Origin: Acanthaster planci
Lineage: Eukaryota; Echinodermata; Asteroidea; Valvatida; Acanthasteridae
Length of the DNA stretch: 16,994 nucleotides
NCBI RefSeq assembly: GCF_001949145.1
Contig: NW_019091407.1
Span: forward strand, 478,436-495,429
Direction of reading: 5' to 3'
The notes beneath the pieces were generated by a model. The model had not been told where the DNA came from and searched no databases. It worked only from the letters and a program-made list of their open reading frames with translations. The translations under genes and the position numbers were made by a program. Each line of letters opens with the position of its first letter. The first letter of the stretch is position 1. Of the stretch, positions 1 through 7,893 are shown in pieces.

Positions 1-745
1 TATGTATAAATAACCTTAGGTCTGCATTTTATTTGGAATTTCATACTTATACTTTCATATTTACACGTGTACCGTAAACCCGTAATGATATGGTGTGTTC
101 TCGGGAGCATAGTTATGAAATATGGTCATTCCTCTATGGCCATCATATGGTTTGCACCGTGAGGGACTTTAGTCAGTTCGATGTCTAAGTTCTGAGCACA
201 ATTGTAAAACTTGCACATGCACATGTACAATGCGTACATGCAAAACGTGCAAAACGCCACTTCTATGAATGTGCAAAGTCAATCGGTTTCAAAATGTGTA
301 CAAAGTCAATGGGAGAAATTAAATCTTCAAAATTAAATAATAAATCTACTTATGAGGTCAAACTGACGTCATTCCTCTATGGCCATCTATGCTGTATGGT
401 CTTTGCTTGGACCACGTTTCATTTTGTGGAGTGGCCAAAGAGCATTCCATTGTGGTAGTTGAAAAGCGTGTACAAAACATTAGGGGAAAAATTAAATATT
501 CAAAATTCTATAATAAATCAGGTGAAGACCGTCATGATGACGTCATGATTCGGCATACATCCCCGGGTGGTAGTCTAACAATATGCCGGGTTTGAAGTAA
601 ATAAGCCCAAAATAAGGACCAAAAGTAGTGTGTAGAACAAGCCCGTGTTATGTCAATAGGAAAAAAATTGAAAAAGAAGAAAAAACGAGAGGTTCTATAT
701 CCGTTTGCAACAGAACATAGGGCTTTTCGCTTTTCCTTGAAAGGC
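1..745. repeat. Family A CRE-bearing tandem repeat, left array with terminal cap
   Basis: Degenerate copies of a unit of about 172 bp. Landmarks per unit are an A/T-rich stretch like AAATTAAATATTCAAAATT, a TGACGTCA palindrome (364-371 and 538-545, spacing 174), a GGTCTTTG/GGTCTGCATTTT word, and GTGTACAAAGTCAATGGG or a variant (about 297-314, 469-480). The phrase TCATTCCTCTATGGCCATC occurs twice (about 124 and 369). The array ends at 660-745 in a GAAAAAGAAGAAAAAACGAG stretch followed by GTTTGCAACAGAACATAGGGC; the same cap follows the array at 15955-16025. No coding content is supported; the short ORFs here are chance. This is probably a dispersed non-autonomous repeat with internal tandem units. 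Confidence 0.75.
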
Positions 746-1480
746 CATCGTCGTGACTGCATATCTGCAAAGTTTCATCCCACTGGTACATATACTTTTG
801 GAGATAAACGTGTCTACTGATGACATCATCATCCCATGTGGTCAATTTTTGTCTATCAAACATCCCCTTCCAGATATCTGCTAACTTTCAATACGCTGTT
901 CCATGTCCTTTTGGAGATACAGAGCCTTAAAGAGTGCACCTTTAATGTCACGTGAATCGTCTCCTGGTGACGTCATCACCAGGCAAGGTCAGTATACCTC
1001 TGAAAGGCTTCCGTTTCAAGAAATCTGCAAGATTTGAAGCCGATCGGACATGTACTTCAGGAGATATAGGGCATTGAAGTGTGCACCTTTAATGTCAAGT
1101 GACTTGCCCCCTGATGACGTCATCGTCATACATGCGGTCAAAACTCCTCTAAAGCACCCCCTTTTCAAGATATCTGCAAGATTTGAACCCAATTAGAGTA
1201 CCTTAAAGAGTACACCTTTAATGTCATGTGACTTGTCTCCTGATGACGTCATCATCACATAACGTCAAAATTCCTCTAAAGCACTCCCTTTTCAAGATAT
1301 CTGCAATATTTAAACTAAATTGGATAAACACATTTGGAGATACTGTACTTTAAATGGTGCACCTTTAATGTAACGTGACTCGTCTGCTGATGGCATTGCC
1401 ATCACGTGAGGTCTTTTCCGTTTCTAAACCTTCCCTTCCTAATTACTTGCAAGGTTTCAACCCAATAAGACATGTACAAT
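745..1480. repeat. Family B tandem repeat, unit about 148 bp
   Basis: Five to six diverged units. Each begins with a GATATCTGCAAGATTTGAA-like word (about 765, 873, 1019, 1167, 1293, and a partial copy near 1437), then a CATGTACTTTTGGAGATA word, GTGCACCTTTAATGTCA, a GTGACTTGTCTCCTGATGACG segment, and CCTCTAAAGCACCCCCTTTTCAA before the next unit. TGACGTCA sites lie at 968, 1115 and 1244. The fourth unit is about 20 bp short, having lost the part around the GGAGATA word. It abuts the cap of family A. It shares only the CRE-like core with family A, so I treat it as a separate family. Confidence 0.8.
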
Positions 1481-1484
1481 ACAA

Positions 1485-2370
1485 TATATAATACAAAACA
1501 TTACACTTACCGCGGAAAAGGCACAGATTCGATTTATTAAACATTTGTTCTTTTGGCGTTCCATACAATGCGATCTGCTCTCGGCAGCACGTGGTCGGCA
1601 TTTTGCCAAGCCCTGAGTATATACCCTACGCACTCTGCGCCGTCTATGTTGCAGGCAGATATTGGGAGTCCACACATAGACACGCACCCAAAGTAGCATA
1701 TGGACAGCTCTGTGCGAAATGGGATTTCCGAGTTAGCAATTTATATTTTAAGGGGGTTTTTGTCGGGGGCGCTTCACGTGTGTGAAAAAGTACACCAGTT
1801 ATGCACTTCATGCAGCTGACTCCAATGTTTTACCTGTCATCTCATGCATAATTCACGCTTATATCTCTTGTGGTTGATTTTTTTACCGAATTTTGAAGAA
1901 TAAAATAAGTTTTCATTGTAACTTCCGGTCTGACGACGTCATCAGCCCCAAACCTCACACACGTGTTGACTGGGTAAAGATAATCATCCACATGAATTTT
2001 CAGGCGATTCAGAAAAAAAAACATACAGTCATTTATTCGGACAAACAGACATCTATTCAAAATTCATTTTTAGGAATTTTTAACCTGTCGCTAGAGGGCG
2101 CTCGATAATTAGGTGATGTCACCAGTAGATGAATTGAACAATACAATACCTAGACAGACTAACAAAATTGAAAACAACTTGATACCTATTACCATTTTTA
2201 AACAATAGACCACTTCCGGTTTCGACAGGAAGGAAGGGTAATTTTATATGACCCACACGAGATGAATTCAAGACCACATTTTATCCTGCCACTTGCTGCA
2301 AACAGAATGTTGCGGGAGGCCACGGCTGATTTTTTATTGATTTTTATAAATTTAACGGATTATTTAAATA
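1485..2370. other. Unassigned non-coding stretch
   Basis: No convincing gene. The minus strand has a short open stretch from an ATG at 1601 to a perfect GTAAGT donor-like site (1505-1510), but a TATATAC motif lies too close upstream to serve it. A diverged CRE-like GACGACGTCATCAGC occurs near 1931. CGCTAGAGGGCGCTC near 2090 resembles a CTCF core. A GGAAGGAAG/CTTCCGG pair near 2215 resembles ETS sites. None of these is supported beyond motif resemblance. Confidence 0.4.
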
Positions 2371-2374
2371 TTCA

Positions 2375-2700
2375 ATATTCAATAATAAATCACTTGATGA
2401 CGTCATCATGACGTAAATATTTAAGTATTTTCTTCGTTTTATAGTCAGTGCATGCTGTAACTTTGACGACGATCAACGATTATTGAAGTACCAAAATAGT
2501 GCCTCGAAAAACGTGTACAAAGTGAAAGGAATGAAATAAATATTTAAAAATCAATAATAAATCACTTGATGGCGCCATCGTGACGTCATGTTTCGGCACA
2601 CATCTGTGCAATATGCCAACTTTGAATGCTGTGCGACAAAGATTAATGGCAAAAGTCCTGCCCAGAAAAAACGTGTGCAAAGTCTATGGGCTTTGGGCCC
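2375..2700. repeat. Family A repeat, two-unit copy
   Basis: Two tandem units. Each has a TCAATAATAAATCACTTGATG lead-in followed by the palindromic core: TGACGTCATCATGACGTAAA at 2398 in the first, and a mutated TGGCGCCA at 2570 plus TGACGTCA at 2581 in the second, so the spacing is 172 bp. Each unit ends in AACGTGTACAAAG or AACGTGTGCAAAG (about 2511 and 2670). It runs straight into a C-run and the A/T minisatellite. Confidence 0.8.
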
Positions 2701-2731
2701 AAAAAGTAGACCCCCCCCAAATCCTGAAGAC

Positions 2732-2880
2732 TCCAAAAAAAAAAAAAAGCGAAAAAAAAGAATGACTTTTTTGCAAACTGCGAAAAAGCAAAAAATTTTT
2801 TTTTTTTTTTTTTTTTGCAAAAAAAAAAAATGACTTTTTTGAAAACTGCGAAAAAGCAAAAAAAAAAAAAAAAAAAAAAC
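2732..2880. repeat. A/T-run minisatellite with gcgaaaaagc words
   Basis: Two copies of ATGACTTTTTTG(C/A)AAACTGCG followed by AAAAAGCAAAAA, about 67 bp apart, separated by long A and T homopolymers. The arms CTTTTTTG/CGAAAAAG can pair. A close relative fills 16815-16994. Long ORFs on the minus strand across this stretch are poly-Phe/Lys artefacts. Confidence 0.75.
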
Positions 2881-2893
2881 TGTAGAAAAACAA

Positions 2894-2924
2894 TAGCTGT
2901 TTCGACCAGAGACTGAAACAGCTA
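2894..2924. repeat. Perfect 10-bp hairpin
   Basis: TAGCTGTTTC (2894-2903) pairs perfectly with GAAACAGCTA (2915-2924) across an 11-nt loop. About 40 bp downstream lies GGTTAGAATCC, one base from the pol III box B consensus GGTTCGANNCC. A canonical tRNA fold is not seen. Confidence 0.6.
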
Positions 2925-3159
2925 ACAATGTCCTAGACAAGCCATCTGGTAGGGTCATCCGGGTTAGAATCCGGCTGAATGCCTAGGAAGGAAAAGAAAT
3001 ACTCGAACGCACACTTGCTGGAAAAACGCACACTTGTTGGAAAAACAAGGAAATCAATGCAAAAACTGTTGAAAAATACCATTGCATATGCAAAAGTATA
3101 GGAGTAGCCCGTGCTGTGGTTGTTAGTATTGACAGAGACTTTATTCCCCAGGCCACCCA

Positions 3160-3235
3160 CCCGGACTCCATTTTCAGTCTGACAATGGGAGCAAAATTCC
3201 TCCAGGAAAGGTCCCTGGATTGGATGAATTGAGCT
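3160..3235 (+). pseudogene. LINE RT relic, piece 1 (PGxD block)
   Basis: In the frame of 3217 it reads KIPPGKVPGLDELS, matching the conserved start of LINE RT domains (a KxPGxDxxS block). Reading becomes unclear upstream of about 3160, where no endonuclease similarity is seen. The piece stops at the GAGCT target copy (3231-3235) bordering the foldback element. If that element and one GAGCT are removed, the frame runs directly into SSFVIKNTR of piece 2. Confidence 0.7.
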
Positions 3236-3443
3236 GTTCGGACCCCCTAAGTGGAAAGGCATAATGATATATATTTTTTCATTTTGTCCCTTGAATTATT
3301 ATTTTGTTCCCTCGAATCACTTTTTCGTTCTTTCGCAATATTATTTCGTTCTCTAGAAATAACATTTAAGGGAACAAAATAACAATTCGAGGGAACGAAA
3401 TAAAAAAAAATCACATTGTGCCTGTCCCCTTAGGGACTCCGTA
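3236..3443. mobile_element. Foldback MITE with 21-bp internal subrepeats
   Basis: A 208-bp element whose two halves are imperfect inverted repeats over roughly 85 bp or more. The left end has CCCTAAGTGGAAAGGCATAA, the right end the complement of CCCTAAGGGGACAGGCACAA. Inside, the left arm carries four tandem 20-21-bp units beginning at 3281, 3301, 3322 and 3343, of the form ATTTTGTTCCCTCGAATCAC. Related units recur in the opposite orientation at 3364-3402. GAGCT flanks both sides (3231-3235 and 3444-3448). It has no coding capacity, so it must have been mobilised in trans. The superfamily is not assigned: a 5-bp duplication is my best boundary choice, but AGCT is itself palindromic. Confidence 0.8.
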
Positions 3444-3669
3444 GAGCTCTTTTGTTATCAAGAATACACGCTAGTATTCCCTGGCCAAACCGCTGGCTGA
3501 GATTTTTAATACATATCTGAAATGTGGAGTTCTTACTGACGGGTTGATAAAGGCTCAGGTTATACCAAAATATAAAAGGCTTTAAATACGAAATGGAAAT
3601 TATAGACAATTAAGTCTCTGTTTTATTATCATTTTGGAAACTATATTTGAAAAGCTAATCTTTACACGT
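3444..3669 (+). pseudogene. LINE RT relic, piece 2 (RT motifs 1-2)
   Basis: Reads from 3451 as FVIKNTR, stop, then YSLAKPLAEIFNTYLKCGVL, AQVIPK, a stop in place of part of the charged linker, GNYRQLSL, and ETIFEKLI. It corresponds to the fingers part of a LINE RT and carries two in-frame stops. It ends at CACGT (3665-3669), the 5' target copy of the gypsy element. The frame resumes exactly after the 3' LTR. Confidence 0.85.
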
Positions 3670-3938
3670 TGTAAAATCCCGGCTACCAAAGGACCTAATG
3701 CCAAGTTTATAACTTTGTTCTCTACCCTCTTGAACTTCAACTTTTAACCTGGCTACTTTTGGGACTGTGGACACTATGGTCGTAAATATATTGCATTACT
3801 TTCTTTCGATGTATCACAAATGCTGCGTGTGCATTTTTGTTCTTCTTGCCCTTTGTTCCCAGAGCCTCACATGAAGAGAATTAAATCGGTGTTCCTCCAA
3901 CCCAAATATTGCGTGTATCTTTTGATCAGTTCATTACA
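3670..3938 (+). repeat. 5' LTR of the gypsy element
   Basis: Starts TGTAAAATCCCGGC and ends TCAGTTCATTACA, with short inverted ends TGTAA/TTACA. Compared with the 3' LTR it lacks about 7 bp near 3711 (ATAACTTTG versus ATGGAAAGTGACTTTG) and one T near 3837. An ATTAAA signal lies near 3882. It is bounded on the left by CACGT. Confidence 0.95.
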
Positions 3939-3941
3939 AAC

Positions 3942-3954
3942 TGGCGATGAGGAT
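3942..3954 (+). other. Primer binding site candidate
   Basis: TGGCGATGAGGAT begins three bases after the 5' LTR. It opens with the TGG that pairs with a tRNA CCA end. The tRNA is not identified. Confidence 0.6.
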
Positions 3955-3965
3955 AATTAGTCACT

Positions 3966-4828
3966 ATGGCTGCCTTGATCGGTAAAATTGAAAAATTTCG
4001 AGAAGGGAAGGAGGAATGGCTGCAGTACGTTGAAAGATTTGAACATTATTATGTAGCCAACAATGTAGCCAACGCAGCAAAGAAACGAGCAGTTCTACTG
4101 ACTGTGCTCGGGCTTCAAGCCGACAAACTACTTCAGAATCTCGTGGCTCCTGCGAAACCCGGCGATTGATCGTATGATGACCTGATACAGTGCATGACCC
4201 AGCATCATAATCTGGTACCATCGGAAATCGTCCAGCGATTCAAGTTCAACAGCCCATACCGAGAAGAGGGTGAGTCCGTAGCCCAATATGTAGCGGCTCG
4301 TCTGCGCTCACTGGCAAAGTTTTGCAATTATTGCATCACCTAGACAACATGTTGCGCGATCGCTTAGTATGCGGCGTCCCAAATGGCCGCATTCAACGGA
4401 ACCTCCTCGCAGAATAAAACCTGACACTGGAGAAGGCAATGGCAATGGTACTTAGCATGGAAAGGGCGGCCAAAAATGTAAAGGATCTGCAGGCAACGTT
4501 GTCTCAAAATGACAGAGCACTGAACAAAATATCGAAAAGCCAATCAAGGGCTACACGCAAACCTACATTCAGCGCAAGCAAGCAATCTGACTCGAAAGCT
4601 ATGGGTAAAACGCTAAAACCCTGCTACAGCTGTGGCAACAATAACCACCATCCTGGCAAGTGCAGATTCAAAAATAACACTTGTTTCAACTGCCAGGTGC
4701 GAGGACATATCTGTCGAGGTAGCAAAAGTGGAAAAACTCCACATGACGTCAAGCAAATGAGTGCCACAGGAAACATGAGTGACACTGACAGTGATGGCAA
4801 TGAGGCAGATTTTGACCCAACACTCTAG
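3966..4828 (+). pseudogene. gag pseudogene of the gypsy element
   Basis: Starts at ATG 3966, 27 bp after the LTR. The first part (67 codons) reads MAALIGKIEKFREGKEEW and continues like gypsy capsid. It meets a TGA at 4167, reads on in the same frame through SEIVQRFKFNS to a TAG at 4341, then needs a shift to the frame of 4340. There a TAA at 4415 interrupts before an open stretch 4439-4828 of 129 codons. That stretch holds a nucleocapsid CCHC knuckle with C62, C65, H70 and C75 (CX2CX4HX4C), and a second knuckle (C82, C85, H90) whose last cysteine is only two residues after the histidine, so its spacing is broken. Its role was RNA packaging and particle assembly; this copy cannot make an intact protein. 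Stop at 4826-4828. Confidence 0.9.
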
Positions 4829-4854
4829 CGTACTCTCTCTTTGAGTTTTCCAGC

Positions 4855-6300
4855 AATCGTCCGGACATGAAAGCCATCAAAGTCCCCATGTCTGTCGACA
4901 ACAACGATATGGTCACGGAAGTCGACACCAGTACATCTATGTCGGCAAAGATGTACAGCCTCGCTTCTGTAAAGCACGAGTTGGCCCTTACGCTATGCGG
5001 AAATTGGTGGAAAAAGAACTTGACCACCTTCAGACTGTAGGAATCATCGAACCGGTTGAGTTCTCAGAATGGGCAGCTCCCATCGTCCCAGTCCTCAAGC
5101 CAGACAGGTCTTCCGTGAGAATCTGCAGGGACTATAAACTAACAGTGAACCAGGTTGCAAAGTTGGATAGGTATCCAATACCGAAATCGAAGACTTGTTT
5201 GCGTCACTTGCGGGTGGAGCTAAATTCACCAAGCTTGACCTCTCGCAAGCATAGCAACAGCTGATCCTGGATGAGTAGTCGCGTGCCTATGTCGTCATCA
5301 ACACCCATCGTGTTTTGTTCTGCTACACCCGCTTACCTGTTGGTGTTGCCTCTGAGCCCGTGATTTTCCAACGCACAATGGATAACATTTTGTAAGGCAT
5401 ACCGCACGTGACTGTATACCTTGATGATATCTTGATCACAGGCACCGATGACCAGTCTCATCTCGCTACCCTGTCAACTGTGTTGGCTCGCTTGGAACAA
5501 GCTGGCCTTCGTCATAAGCTGAGTAAATGTAAATTCATGGCCTCCTCTATCGTGTACCTGGGCCATACAATCGACGCACAAGGTCTGCACCCGACTACTG
5601 ACAAAGTCAACGCTATCCGCAATGCACCAGCACCAACAAATGTGACTGAACTGAGAGCATACCTAGGGCTGCTTACCTATTATGGTAGGTTCTTGCCTCA
5701 GCTTTCGAGAACCTTTGCTGCTTTGTATTGACTTTTGCGCAAGGACACATGATGGAGATGGGGTGCCTCGGAAAGGAAAGCCTTTAGTGCACCAAAGATT
5801 TCCTGCGATCATCGAATCTATTGGTACACTTCGACGCCAAGAAAGATGTCATCGTATCATGTGATGCATCGCAACATGGAATATGTGCCGTCCTTGCCCA
5901 CAGAATGCCGGATGGTTGGGAAAAACCATTCGGTTTTGCCTCGCGCATATTGGCTCCTGCAGAGAAGAAGTATTCTCAAATCGAAAAGGAAGGCCTCGCC
6001 TGCGTGTTTGGTGTAAAGCTTCACAGTTACATCTATGGTCGTCATTTCACGTTAGTGACCGACCATAAGCCTCTCCTGAGCCTTTTCGATGAAGGAAGAG
6101 ACGTACCGCTTCAAGCCTCTGCTCGCATCCAGCACTGGGCTGTTACCTTAGCCATGTACGAGTACACGCTGGTCTTCAAATCGACAACAGCCCACGGAAA
6201 TGCAGACGCGCTGAGTCGTTTACCCTTGCCTACCGTAACTGCCAAAGTCCCGGTTCCCGCTGAGACTGTTCTGCTAATGGAGAACATTGACACATCTCCT
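4855..6300 (+). pseudogene. pol pseudogene: protease remnant, reverse transcriptase, RNase H
   Basis: A short protease-like piece (KVPMSVDNNDMVTEVDTSTS, about 4872-4931) has DTS where aspartic proteases have DTG. It joins near 4960 directly to the RT N-terminus, so the rest of protease and the linker are deleted. RT starts near 4966; EFSEWAAPIVPVLKPD is clear in the 4995 frame. A one-base loss near 5185 moves it to the frame of 5186, which has stops at 5252, 5276 and 5393. The catalytic YLDDIL box survives near 5414. After a stop at 5729 the frame continues as LLRKD and KAFSAPK, then shifts near 5805 to the 5821 frame. There RNase H keeps SCDAS, the QIEKEGLA acidic residue and TDHKPLL, and the open stretch continues through HGNADALSRLP. 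Homology fades at about 6300. Confidence 0.92.
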
Positions 6301-6617
6301 CTCTCCGCAAAGAAGAACGAACATTTTTTGGTTGTGCATTTTTCTATTTTTCTGCTTTTCTGCTTCAAGAAAAGCAGTACAGTTCGTAACCATGCTCTCT
6401 AGGGACCGATCCCATACTGCAGTATCAGTGTCCCTGTGAGGCAGAGAAAACAGCATCTCAAGGGAAAGACAGTTTTACGACTATCATCCAATAGACACAC
6501 AAGCTTCCTTGGGCCAAGGAAAACGTGTGAATCTTTCATCATGAAAGATAGGATGGACTGTAATTATTTGTTTATACGTCAAGAAAGGAAATGGTCATAA
6601 CCTGAGGTCCCAATAAT
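6300..6617 (+). other. Position of the missing integrase; foreign or scrambled sequence
   Basis: Between the RNase H linker and the pol tail only about 320 bp remain, where an integrase (zinc finger plus DDE core) of more than 1 kb would be expected. No HHCC finger or DDE motif is readable in any frame. The sequence contains a 10-bp perfect hairpin (6352-6361 with 6368-6377, 6-nt loop). It is either a deletion scar or a replacement insert. Confidence 0.65.
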
Positions 6618-6723
6618 CCTCCAGCACAACAAGTCTCAACCGAGCCTGAGTCACAACCAGATCCAACACTTGAGAGAAAATACCCTTTGCCCGCCTGATC
6701 GTTATGGCTTCACAAACAAATAA
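6618..6723 (+). pseudogene. pol C-terminal tail remnant
   Basis: Reads VSTEPESQPDPTLERKYPL, then after a one-base shift PPDRYGFTNK and a TAA at 6721. A PPDRY-type tail is common at the end of gypsy pol polyproteins, after the integrase. Its survival shows that the integrase loss was internal, not a 3' truncation. Confidence 0.65.
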
Positions 6724-6934
6724 CTAGCGAACCTCTGCTGTCTGTTTCAAGTCAGGGTAGTCCACTCCTGCACTTGACTGTCATCACACATGCATATAAG
6801 TAGCGTTAGCTGAAAAAAGTAGTTGCTAATTAATTAAAGAAAAACAAAGTTGGATTCAATTCAAATCATTCACTCTTGACGCACATTGGAATACATGTGC
6901 ATTCAGTTAACACGTCACTTAGACGTTTCACTAT
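6724..6934 (+). other. 3' untranslated part of the gypsy element
   Basis: About 210 bp between the pol stop and the polypurine tract. I see no open frame or envelope-like coding here. Confidence 0.6.
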
Positions 6935-6946
6935 AGGGAGGAGGAG
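6935..6946 (+). other. Polypurine tract
   Basis: AGGGAGGAGGAG lies immediately before the TGTAA of the 3' LTR, the expected place for the plus-strand primer of an LTR retroelement. Confidence 0.85.
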
Positions 6947-7223
6947 TGTAACATCCCGGCTACCGAAAAATCTAATGCCAAGTTTATGGAAAGTGACTTT
7001 GTTCTCTACCCTCTTGAACTTCACCTTTTAACCCGGCTACTTTCGGGACTGTGGACACTATGGTCGTAAATATATTGTATTACTTTCTTTCGGTGTATCA
7101 CAAATGCTGCGTGTGCATTTTCTGTACTTCTTGCACTTTGTTTCTAGAGCCTCACATGAAGAGAACTAAATCGATGTTTCTCCGACTCAAATATTGCGTA
7201 TATCTTTTGACCAGTTCATTACA
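6947..7223 (+). repeat. 3' LTR of the gypsy element
   Basis: Starts TGTAACATCCCGGC and ends CCAGTTCATTACA; 277 bp. It is followed by CACGA (7224-7228), the 3' target copy. Differences from the 5' LTR are mostly transitions. Confidence 0.95.
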
Positions 7224-7893
7224 CACGATTAATATCTTTCATACAAAAACGTGACATTTTGTCCGAATCCCAATTAGACTTTAGAAGAAGTGATTTTGCG
7301 ACATCTTATGTGGTTATATCAAATTGTGTAATAATATAGACAGTCACTTTTTAACCACCATACCTTCGTCTGTAAATTAGAACATCATGGCATCCAAGGA
7401 CAAGCCCTAAGACCTGTTCGAAAATACTTATGTGGCAGAAACCAGTATGTTCTGTATAATTCCATATCATTTGCAGAACAGCCTATTACTGGTGTTGTGC
7501 CACGGGGCTCTGCATTGGGTCCCTTAAATTTTTTTGATTGTACATTAATGACATCCACATTACTTCAAAACTTATCACATTTTGCTTATTTGAAAACGAA
7601 ACAAGCTTATTCTATTCCAACAAATGTGTGTACTTGGCGATTTGGAACCTCAATGCTGAGCCCCTGAAAATCACTGCTTGGCTTGTTGGCCAATAAATTA
7701 TATGTAAATATACTTAAATCAAATTTGATAATATTTTGTTAGCAATTTCAAAAACACTCAGTCGGTACCCTTAGTTTTAAATAATACAACATGTATTCTT
7801 CATCTGGTAAAGGACACAAAATTTAGGGGAGGTACATACTGACAATAATCTAACCTGGAAAAATACCTGAAAAATGTTGGTATAATGAACTTT
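7224..7893 (+). pseudogene. LINE RT relic, piece 3 (palm and C-terminal blocks)
   Basis: The frame resumes at the CACGA target copy as TRLISFIQKRDILSESQLDF. The stretch up to about 7375 is damaged, then LEHHGIQGQALR leads through a RKYLCGRNQYV block to PITGVVPRGSALGPL. A one-base shift near 7530 gives LYINDI and SKLITFCLFENETSLFYSN, where the catalytic F/Y-A-D-D box is replaced by FENE, so the RT is dead. Later blocks EPLKITAWL, SKTLSRYP and TDNNLTWKN are readable between stops. Similarity ends near 7893 without a recognisable 3' end. Confidence 0.85.

Larger units (their letters stand above)
3670..7223 (+). mobile_element. Ty3/gypsy LTR retrotransposon, defective
   Basis: 3,554 bp from TGTAA to TTACA, with LTRs of 269 and 277 bp, a primer-site candidate, gag, protease-RT-RNase H remnants, a pol C-terminal tail and a polypurine tract. 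It is flanked by CACGT and CACGA, a 5-bp duplication with one change. By hand I count about 22 substitutions plus two small indels between the LTRs, roughly 8 percent, so the insertion is old. Gag with a CCHC knuckle and the general pol layout resemble the Mag-like branch of gypsy, but the clade is a guess. Many stops and frameshifts and loss of the integrase core make it non-functional. Confidence 0.95.
3160..7893 (+). mobile_element. LINE (non-LTR) reverse-transcriptase relic, split by two insertions
   Basis: Host layer of the transposon nest, preserved in three pieces: 3160-3235, 3444-3669 and 7224-7893. Translation follows the usual non-LTR RT order: a PGLDELS block, an AEIFNTYLKCGVLTD and AQVIPK block, a GNYRQLSL / IFEKLI block, then after the gypsy insertion TRLISFIQKRDIL, a GxVPRGSALGPL block, LYINDI, and a DNNLTWKN block. 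This order fits the Jockey/CR1-like superfamily better than L1. No endonuclease or poly-A end was identified, so the 5' end is uncertain. Confidence 0.85.

Noticed and set aside
1505-1623. Minus-strand first exon: ATG at 1601, open to a perfect GTAAGT donor at 1505-1510, TATATAC at 1617-1623
   Set aside because: The TATA lies only about 16 bp from the ATG, so a start site 30 bp downstream would fall inside the coding part. The 30-residue product has no clear domain and no second exon was found.
2551-2958. 135-codon minus-strand ORF and its neighbours over 2588-2893
   Set aside because: The frames are open only because of A and T runs; the product is mostly Phe, Lys and Ser with no domain.
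2950-2985. tRNA gene suggested by a CCGGGTTAGAATCCGG arm
   Set aside because: The stem allows only 4 pairs around an 8-nt loop, and no matching acceptor, D or anticodon arms are found.
4749-5027. Minus-strand ORF of 92 codons, and others at 5857-6456
   Set aside because: They are reverse-strand shadows of the gypsy gag and pol remnants.
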